Origin: RGIG4608 sp045651165
GTDB lineage: Bacteria > Bacillota > Clostridia > Oscillospirales > CAG-272
DNA length: 64,000 nucleotides
Assembly: GCA_045651165.1 (NCBI GenBank)
Contig: JAZRRX010000039.1
Coordinates: 1 to 64,000 of the forward strand
Reading direction: 5' to 3'
In this document: positions 58,232-64,000 of the stretch, piece by piece
Layout: each line of letters starts with the position of its first letter
Numbering within the stretch: the stretch's first letter is position 1
Translations under genes and position numbers: made by a program
The notes under the pieces: generated by a model
Database searches by the model: none
Seen by the model: the letters and a program-made list of their open reading frames with translations, nothing else
Told to the model about the DNA's origin: nothing

Positions 58232-60817
58232 CTATTTAAGTCGATTATTTAACTCAAATAGCAAATTCATCGCCTCAACAGGCGTCATTGTATTAATATC
58301 AATCTTTTTAATATCTTCGATTACTGACTTTTCAGTAATGTCTTCAAATGTAATGAGTGAATCCATTTCTTCAGCAACATTTGAATTAGACGTTGTTAAT
58401 GTACGAGATGTTTTTTCTACAGTAGAAAGTATTTCTTTTGCTCGTTTAATTACTTCATTGGGGAGTCCTGCGAGCTTTGCAACCTCAATACCATAACTAT
58501 CGTCAGTAGAGCCACGAATAATCTTTCTTAAGAATATTATATCATCACCACGTTTTTTAGCGGCAATGTTATAATTTACGATACCGCTAAATTCATCTTC
58601 CATTGATGTGAGTTCGTGATAATGAGTAGCAAAAAGTGTTTTTGCACCTATTTTCTTACCATTTGTATATTCGATTATTGCGCGTGCGATACTCATACCA
58701 TCAAAAGTAGACGTACCACGTCCAACTTCGTCATAAATGATAAGACTTTTTTGTGTAGCATTACGAAGAATGTATGCAACTTCATTCATTTCAAGCATAA
58801 ACGTTGATTGACCTGAAGCCAAGTCATCGGATGCTCCAACACGGGTAAACACCTTATCGACTATACCAATTCTAGCATCACTTGCGGGAACATAAGAACC
58901 AATTTGTGCCATTACAACTATCAATGCTACCTGACGCATATATGTCGATTTACCTGCCATATTAGGACCAGTAATTAACATCAATCTATTAGCTGAGGTG
59001 TCAAGATAAACGTCATTAGGAACAAAATATGTGTCTTTAACAAACTGTTCTACAACGGGATGTCTGCCATCCTTAACATCTATCACATTACTATCATCTA
59101 TTTCGGGTTTAATGTAGTTGTTTTTAGCGGCAACTGAAGCCAAACTATTATAAACATCAATAGTAGCTACAAGATTAGCAGTTTTTCTTATTCTTTCACT
59201 TTCGTTTGCAATTCTTTCACGAATTTCTTGGAATAAGTTATATTCAAGAGTACAAACCTTATCCGCAGCGCCTAAAATTGTTGCTTCAACATCCTTAAGC
59301 TCTTGAGTGATATATCTTTCACAGTTAGAAAGTGTTTGTTTTCTTATGTAACGATCAGGCACTTGATCAATTAAAGATTTAGTTACTTCAATATAGTAGC
59401 CGAAAACCTTGTTATAATTGATTTTAAGTGTCTTAATTCCAGTTGCTTCTCTTTCTTGCTGGGTAATACTCTCAATCCAACTATGACCATCCTTCATTAT
59501 TGAACGAAGATGATCAACCTCGGGATTATATCCTTCAAGAATAATTCCTCCATCTCTTACCGAAAAAGGAGCATCCTCCTTGATTGATTTTTGAATGAGA
59601 TTGTGTATATCAGAAAGCGTATCAAAGCTATCATATATCTTTTTAAGTTCTTCACTCTTGCAATCCGCAATTAAGTTTTTAACCTCAGGAAAAACAGATA
59701 TTGTCGTGCAAACTGCTCGAAGATCTTTACCATTAGCTGTGCCATAAATAATTTTGGTTAAAAGACGTTCAAGGTCGAGCACTCCAGAAAGCACGGTTTC
59801 AATTTCTTGTCTTTTGATGAAATTATTATATAATTCTTCAACAGCGCTCTGACGCTTCAAAATGAGCGAAGATTTAAGAAGTGGGTGTTCTACCCACTGA
59901 CGAAGTAAACGTGCACCAGGGGCAGTTTTTGTCTTATCTAGCACCCACAAAAGTGAACCTCTCTTCTCTTTTGTTCGCATTGTTTCGCAGAGTTCAAGAT
60001 TTCTTCTTGAGTTAACATCAATTTCCATAAACTGACCTGAAGAATAAATCTTAAGGTCTTTGATGTTTGTGTTATCAGTTTTCTGCATTTCTTCAAGGTA
60101 GTTAAGCAAACCACCAATTGCGCAAATTATGGATTTTCTTCCGTCCCACGCACTTCTTTCGCTTTCAAATGAACGACGAAGCATATCAAAAGCAGCATTA
60201 TAATCAAATCTTAACGCTTGATTATCAGTAACCAAAGAAGAAACACGTTCTTTAATAAATTGACCTTTATCTTTGATTGTATCAAGGGAGATATTTACAA
60301 TGATTTCACTTGGTCTAAACGTAGAAAGCTCTGTATTGAGCTTAGCTATCATTTCTTTACCTGAAAAAGCAGTTGCAAATGCTTGTCCTGTAGATACGTC
60401 AGCAAAGCAAACGCCTATTTCTTCTGCATCAAAGTTAATGGCGCAAAGATAGTTGTTTTGATTTTCGGTTAAAAGGTTGGATTCTATGAGGGTACCAGGT
60501 GTAACCACACGGGTAACATCACGTCTAACAAGCCCCTTTGCAACAGAGGGGTCTTCCATTTGTTCGCAAATAGCAACCTTATATCCTTTTTCTATAAGTC
60601 TACCTATGTAGCTTTCAGCACTGTGATAAGGAACACCACACATTGGTGCTCGTTCCTCTTCACCACAATCTCTTCCCGTGAGTGTTAATTCAAGTTCACG
60701 AGATGCAAGTATAGCATCATCGAAAAACATTTCGTAAAAGTCGCCCAATCTATAGAAAAGTAGGAAATCTTTATATTTATTTTTTATTTCAAAGTATTGT
60801 TCCATCATTGGTGTCAT
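58232..60817 (-). CDS. mutS: DNA mismatch repair protein MutS
   Basis: This mismatch-recognition ATPase starts repair. The 861-residue protein has the mismatch-contact GDFYEMFFDDA near its N-terminus, the clamp and lever domains, and the ABC-type ATPase with Walker A GPNMAGKST and the Walker B/signature DEVGRGTSTFDG. I use ATG 60817 (MTPMMEQYF), for which GGAG is placed well; a TTG two codons upstream is too close to it. Confidence 0.97.
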   Translation of the reverse strand: MTPMMEQYFEIKNKYKDFLLFYRLGDFYEMFFDDAILASRELELTLTGRDCGEEERAPMCGVPYHSAESYIGRLIEKGYKVAICEQMEDPSVAKGLVRRDVTRVVTPGTLIESNLLTENQNNYLCAINFDAEEIGVCFADVSTGQAFATAFSGKEMIAKLNTELSTFRPSEIIVNISLDTIKDKGQFIKERVSSLVTDNQALRFDYNAAFDMLRRSFESERSAWDGRKSIICAIGGLLNYLEEMQKTDNTNIKDLKIYSSGQFMEIDVNSRRNLELCETMRTKEKRGSLLWVLDKTKTAPGARLLRQWVEHPLLKSSLILKRQSAVEELYNNFIKRQEIETVLSGVLDLERLLTKIIYGTANGKDLRAVCTTISVFPEVKNLIADCKSEELKKIYDSFDTLSDIHNLIQKSIKEDAPFSVRDGGIILEGYNPEVDHLRSIMKDGHSWIESITQQEREATGIKTLKINYNKVFGYYIEVTKSLIDQVPDRYIRKQTLSNCERYITQELKDVEATILGAADKVCTLEYNLFQEIRERIANESERIRKTANLVATIDVYNSLASVAAKNNYIKPEIDDSNVIDVKDGRHPVVEQFVKDTYFVPNDVYLDTSANRLMLITGPNMAGKSTYMRQVALIVVMAQIGSYVPASDARIGIVDKVFTRVGASDDLASGQSTFMLEMNEVAYILRNATQKSLIIYDEVGRGTSTFDGMSIARAIIEYTNGKKIGAKTLFATHYHELTSMEDEFSGIVNYNIAAKKRGDDIIFLRKIIRGSTDDSYGIEVAKLAGLPNEVIKRAKEILSTVEKTSRTLTTSNSNVAEEMDSLITFEDITEKSVIEDIKKIDINTMTPVEAMNLLFELNNRLK

Positions 60818-60844
60818 GGACAATCTCTCCTTTTCAAATAAAAA

Positions 60845-61237
60845 TTAGTGGCACTGTGAGTGGCATGTTGCACAATTATGTGTGCAAGCAGTTTTAGGAT
60901 CTTCTCCTGTAATTGCACATGTAATCGTATTATTAACCTCGTTCATAAGATCATTCACTTCAACTTGAAGCTGATTTAATTTAAGAAATGCTTCGTGAGT
61001 AACGATTTGATGATAAAGTTCATTGATACGCTCATTTATGGCATCAATAGTAAGAGTATCTCTCTCTTCCTTCATCATTTCAACTTGAAGTGCCTGCTGT
61101 TGAATTTCATATTCTTGAAGTGCATTCTTAAGCTCTTCATTATTTTCATATTCTTTTTTTGCTTCTTCGAATTCAATCATTCTACGCTCTTTTTTTATTT
61201 CTTCGCCAAGCATTTTGGCAAGTTCTAAAATTCCCAT
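60845..61237 (-). CDS. ymcA: RicA/YlbF-family protein with a cysteine-rich tail
   Basis: The 130-residue protein is mostly alpha-helical (a two-helix bundle up to about residue 103), with the YlbF/YmcA fold and RMIEFEEAKKEYENNEELK. The C-terminal CTHNCATCHSQCH holds Cys118, Cys122, Cys125 and Cys129 (CX3CX2CX3C), with Cys107 just before. In Bacillus, RicA, RicF and RicT form a complex carrying Fe-S clusters and influence RNA processing, competence and sporulation. The gene sits between miaB and mutS, the position of ymcA in the Bacillus ymcB-ymcA-cotE-mutS-mutL order; cotE is absent. Confidence 0.75.
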   Translation of the reverse strand: MGILELAKMLGEEIKKERRMIEFEEAKKEYENNEELKNALQEYEIQQQALQVEMMKEERDTLTIDAINERINELYHQIVTHEAFLKLNQLQVEVNDLMNEVNNTITCAITGEDPKTACTHNCATCHSQCH

Positions 61238-61246
61238 AATAACTCC

Positions 61247-62665
61247 TTATTCAACTATCTCTCCTGTGAGAGCAAATGTTTCACATTTTGTAATTTTAAT
61301 ATTCAAATATTTACCCATATCATCTGCAGAGCCATTGAACAGAACAATTTTATTTCCTTCGGTTCTACCACACATAATATCGGGGTTGTTTTTGCTTGGA
61401 CCATCACAAAGCACACGAATAGTTTCTCCAAGATGCTTTTGATTTATTTCATAGGCAATTTCGTTTTGAAGTGCGAGCAATCTATTAAATCGCTCTGACT
61501 GAACTGCGGATGGAACTTGATTTTCCATTTCTGCTGCAGGCGTACCTTTTCTTGGTGAATAGATGAATGAGTAAATCATATCATATCTAACGCGTTTAAG
61601 TGCCTCAAGAGTTCCTTCAAAATCTTCTTCGGTCTCACCTGGGAAACCGACGATAATATCAGTTGAAATAACGATATCAGGTATTTTAGCCTTCATATAG
61701 TCAACTATATCAAGATATCTATCCATCTGATAATGACGATTCATAGCTTTAAGAATTTTGTCGCTTCCCGACTGCAAAGGAAGATGGAATTGTTTTGCAA
61801 TATTTTTATTGCTTGCAATAACGTCTACAAGCTTTTTGGTCGCGTCTTTAGGGTGGCTGGTCATAAAGTGGAGCAAGAAATCTCCCTCAATGTGCGCAAG
61901 CTCGTCAAGAAGGTCAGCAAAGTCATAATCAACATCTAAATCTTTACCATATGAGTTTACATTCTGACCCAAAAGAGTAATATCCTTGTAACCCTTGGCA
62001 ACAAGCTCTCTAACCTCGGCAATAATTTCTTCTTTTCTGCGACTTCTTTCGCGACCTCTTACATAAGGCACAATGCAGTATGTGCAGAAATTATTGCAAC
62101 CATACATAATTGACACCCAAGCACGATAATTACTCTCACGTCTAATTGGTAGACCCTCTGCAACAGAATAATCCTCATCGGTACAATATAGACGCTTTCC
62201 TTTTCTTATTTTTTCTGATAATAACTGAGGCAATTTATGAATAGCGGCAGTTGAAAATACAAAATCAACGTAAGGGTATTTAAATTTAATATCATTTACA
62301 CGATGCTCTTGAGTTACCATGCAACCGCATACCGCAATAACAAGGTCGGGATTTTTCTGCTTAATGTGCTTATACTGTCCAATAATTGAAAGTGCCTTAA
62401 GCTCTGCGTGTTCACGAATTGCACAAGTATTAACAACAATCAAATATGCCTTTTCGGGAGATGAAACTATTTCATATCCCATACTTGCAGCCATACCTGC
62501 AATCTTTTCACTATCCGCCTCGTTTTGTTGACAACCAAATGTCATAACAAAAGCACCTTTGCGAAAACCGTGCTCTAAAACAAAACGGTCATTCTCTGCT
62601 TTTATTTGATTTATATATTCAAATTGCTTTTCTATATCTTCGGGGGGTAATATTTTAGTTTTCAA
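61247..62665 (-). CDS. miaB: tRNA-2-methylthio-N6-dimethylallyladenosine synthase
   Basis: This radical-SAM enzyme adds a methylthio group at adenosine 37 of tRNAs that read UNN codons. The 472-residue protein has the N-terminal MTTase cysteine motif (MTFGCQQNEADSEKIAG and VVNTCAIREHAE), the radical-SAM site CNNFCTYC and a C-terminal TRAM domain. The frame runs further upstream, but the -10 element lies within it, so I use TTG 62665, which has GGAGAG well placed. A weak alternative start is ATG 62695. It begins the miaB-ricA-mutS-mutL-tgt-glyQS run. Confidence 0.94.
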   Translation of the reverse strand: MKTKILPPEDIEKQFEYINQIKAENDRFVLEHGFRKGAFVMTFGCQQNEADSEKIAGMAASMGYEIVSSPEKAYLIVVNTCAIREHAELKALSIIGQYKHIKQKNPDLVIAVCGCMVTQEHRVNDIKFKYPYVDFVFSTAAIHKLPQLLSEKIRKGKRLYCTDEDYSVAEGLPIRRESNYRAWVSIMYGCNNFCTYCIVPYVRGRERSRRKEEIIAEVRELVAKGYKDITLLGQNVNSYGKDLDVDYDFADLLDELAHIEGDFLLHFMTSHPKDATKKLVDVIASNKNIAKQFHLPLQSGSDKILKAMNRHYQMDRYLDIVDYMKAKIPDIVISTDIIVGFPGETEEDFEGTLEALKRVRYDMIYSFIYSPRKGTPAAEMENQVPSAVQSERFNRLLALQNEIAYEINQKHLGETIRVLCDGPSKNNPDIMCGRTEGNKIVLFNGSADDMGKYLNIKITKCETFALTGEIVE

Positions 62666-62701
62666 AGCATAACTCTCCAATATACATTTTATCATCTTAT
62701 A

Positions 62702-62730
62702 ATTATACATTGTTTGACTCAAAAAGTCAA
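62702..62730 (-). promoter_or_regulatory. Promoter for miaB
   Basis: On the minus strand, TTGACT (62725-62730), 17 bases and TATAAT (62702-62707). It overlaps the possible longer miaB frame and supports a start at 62665. Confidence 0.7.
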
Positions 62731-62773
62731 GAAATTTATAATTAATATATAAATATTTTTATATATAATATCG

Positions 62774-62800
62774 AAAAAGCCCTCAAATTGAGGGCTTTTT
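62774..62800 (-). terminator. Terminator of the endonuclease/exonuclease/phosphatase gene
   Basis: A 13-bp stem (62774-62786 with 62788-62800), which breathes to an AAATT loop, lies directly after the minus-strand gene; A and T runs flank it. Confidence 0.85.
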
Positions 62801-62802
62801 AG

Positions 62803-63666
62803 TTATTTAAACTTTGCTTTTATATAGATAAATGGATGATCACTTGAATATACCCCGTCGTGGCAATTATCAACAATTCTATATTCAGAAACCACGCTTT
62901 TTCCCTTGCTAATCATAATATAATCTATTCTATAACTCGCATCATCTGCATTCGAAGCGATTTTATATGAATCATCAAAAGCATCTTGTGTAGATCTAAT
63001 TGTTTCACTGCTAGGGTGTGAATTTAAATCACCTATCAAAAATGCCGGAATATTTCCAAAATCAGCAAGTTTATCAAGAATGACCTGAATTCCATTAATT
63101 CTCGCCTCAAAACTTTCATGATCCAAATGGGTATTAAATACAACAAATTCTTTATCGTTTGTTTTATCTTTTAATACAACATAAGTACAAATTCTATAAT
63201 TGGATGAGTCCCAATCTTTGCTCATTACCTCGGGTGTTTTACTCAACCAAAAGGTGCCACTATCAATCCTTTCAAATTTATCCTCTCTATAAAAAATAGG
63301 ACATCCTTCACTTAAAAAATCATCATCACGATATGTAATTTCATTTTCGTAATCAGGCATGGTTTTAACAAGATAGTTATATTGTACCCAATTTACTTCT
63401 TGAAATCCAATAATATCCGGTTTTACAGAATTAATATCTTCAGTTATTAAATGTGCACGATAAAACCAACTTTTTTTATAAAGATCATCATGGGCATAGC
63501 GTCTAATATTCGCACTCATTACAGTTATTTCGTCTGTTTCTTCGTTAGATAACTCAACTTTGGCTCGATCGAATATATATTTAGGATAATAAAAGAAATG
63601 AGTAACTAAATATATGGAAAGAACAATGAGTAATAAAATTAAAATAATTCTTATGGCTATATTCAT
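62803..63666 (-). CDS. Membrane-anchored endonuclease/exonuclease/phosphatase-fold hydrolase
   Basis: The 287-residue protein has an N-terminal membrane segment (about 3-25) and an EEP fold outside. Its motifs include MSANIR, IIGFQEVNWVQYNYLV (metal Glu), FVVFNTHLDHESFEAR (active-site His), FLIGDLNSHPSSETI (catalytic Asp/Asn), and a final SDHPFIYI (SDH). This is the DNase I/phosphoesterase fold; it may act on nucleic acids, sugars or lipids outside the cell. AAGGAGG precedes the ATG, and a consensus-like promoter lies just upstream. Confidence 0.83.
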   Translation of the reverse strand: MNIAIRIILILLLIVLSIYLVTHFFYYPKYIFDRAKVELSNEETDEITVMSANIRRYAHDDLYKKSWFYRAHLITEDINSVKPDIIGFQEVNWVQYNYLVKTMPDYENEITYRDDDFLSEGCPIFYREDKFERIDSGTFWLSKTPEVMSKDWDSSNYRICTYVVLKDKTNDKEFVVFNTHLDHESFEARINGIQVILDKLADFGNIPAFLIGDLNSHPSSETIRSTQDAFDDSYKIASNADDASYRIDYIMISKGKSVVSEYRIVDNCHDGVYSSDHPFIYIKAKFK

Positions 63667-63686
63667 AGTGCCTCCTTGTTTTTTTT

Positions 63687-63715
63687 ATTATATCACATCT
63701 AAATCGAATTTTCAA
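63687..63715 (-). promoter_or_regulatory. Promoter for the EEP hydrolase gene
   Basis: On the minus strand, TTGAAA (63710-63715), 17 bases, TATAAT (63687-63692) with extended TGA, divergent from topB. Confidence 0.65.
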
Positions 63716-63722
63716 GAATTTA

Positions 63723-63751
63723 TTGACACATTAAAATAAATGAGGTATAAT
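63723..63751 (+). promoter_or_regulatory. Consensus promoter for topB
   Basis: A perfect TTGACA (63723-63728) and TATAAT (63746-63751) with 17 bases between, 34 bases before topB. Confidence 0.8.
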
Positions 63752-63785
63752 ATTAAAGTATTTTTGAGAAAGGAGAGTTTTGTAA

Positions 63786-64000
63786 ATGATACTTATAATT
63801 GCTGAAAAGCCATCACTTGCAAGAAATATTGCTGCAGGCATTGGTAAACTGTCTAATAAAAACGGTTATCTTGAAGGCAATGGATATATAATTACATGGG
63901 CTTTTGGTCATCTATTCTCGCTTGCAGATATTGAGTATTACAATCGCTCTCCTGACGGCACTAACCGTTGGACTATGCAAACTCTTCCATGCTTTCCTCA
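63786..64000 (+). CDS. topB: DNA topoisomerase III (5' end only)
   Basis: The frame is open to the window edge, so only the first 71 residues are visible. MILIIAEKPSLARNIA is the signature start of the TOPRIM domain of type IA topoisomerases, and the order (Toprim strand, then YIITWAFGHLFSL, with WTMQTLPCFP after) fits topoisomerase III rather than topoisomerase I. AAAGGAGAG is placed ahead of the ATG at 63786. Confidence 0.9.
   Translation, partial: MILIIAEKPSLARNIAAGIGKLSNKNGYLEGNGYIITWAFGHLFSLADIEYYNRSPDGTNRWTMQTLPCFP

Noticed and set aside
1..64000. CRISPR arrays, prophage or transposon
   Set aside because: No regularly spaced repeats, cas genes, integrase, transposase or phage structural genes were seen in either strand.

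Overview
The window is AT-rich DNA (roughly one third G+C by eye) from an anaerobic, spore-forming member of the Bacillota, most likely an uncultured gut Clostridia species. Three kinds of gene support this. Sporulation genes: yabQ, dpaA, dpaB, spoIIID. Anaerobic enzymes: the oxygen-sensitive class III ribonucleotide reductase with its activase, and several radical-SAM or Fe-S proteins. A gut trait: a bile-salt-hydrolase-family enzyme. I cannot name a genus from sequence alone. No CRISPR array, rRNA operon, prophage, insertion sequence or integrase was seen.

Layout. 1-4.7 kb: the yabQ end, divIC, a thioredoxin-reductase-like flavoprotein, a D,D-carboxypeptidase, glucose-6-phosphate isomerase and a small P-loop protein. 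4.7-7.6 kb: nrdD-nrdG on the minus strand behind a promoter carrying two NrdR-like boxes. 7.8-12 kb: a 909-residue ABC transporter fusion, a zinc-ribbon membrane protein and the choloylglycine-hydrolase-family enzyme. 12-17.6 kb: a type IV pilus/pseudopilus operon with two prepilins, a PilM-like protein, a 53-residue PilX/GspK-like protein, prepilin peptidase, PilC and PilB. It starts at a strong promoter followed by a long hairpin. 17.7-24.8 kb: dipicolinate synthase, phosphoglucomutase, TSCPD protein, AI-2E-type permease, ispE, spoIIID and a TrmH-type methyltransferase.

24.8-29.6 kb (minus): galM, a small-molecule kinase, galE, a sugar-phosphate nucleotidyltransferase and ymdB, resembling a sugar activation or salvage module. 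29.7-31.1 kb: tRNA-Ser(CGA), then a visibly GC-richer lipoprotein gene lying between two near-identical copies of the tRNA terminator hairpin, the clearest sign of inserted DNA here. 31.2-38.2 kb: an M13 peptidase, a three-gene ABC-2 exporter, a large orphan prepilin, a cytidylate-kinase-like protein and tRNA-Trp. 38.3-43.9 kb: a FliB-like Cys-rich protein, then metF, a stand-alone MetH reactivation domain and metH lacking that domain. These converge on a cysteine synthase that appears to start at AUU. 44-45.3 kb: an SGNH hydrolase and a DUF4358-like protein.

45.3-52.9 kb (minus): one operon of an extremely His/Cys-rich CobW-type GTPase, a second CobW-like protein with a DUF1980-like tail, a YdcF-type protein, uvrB and uvrA. 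53-62.7 kb: rnhA, then on the minus strand miaB, a RicA/YlbF-family protein with a four-cysteine tail, mutS, mutL, tgt and glyQS. This matches the Bacillus ymcB-ymcA-(cotE)-mutS-mutL order without cotE. 62.8-64 kb: a membrane-anchored endonuclease/exonuclease/phosphatase protein and the 5' end of topB.

Most of the window is ordinary core genome. The parts worth a second look are the pilus operon, the CobW pair, the flanked lipoprotein gene and several regulatory sites (NrdR boxes, an inverted repeat over the bile-salt-hydrolase start, the pilus leader hairpin). All family assignments come from reading motifs; no database search was run.
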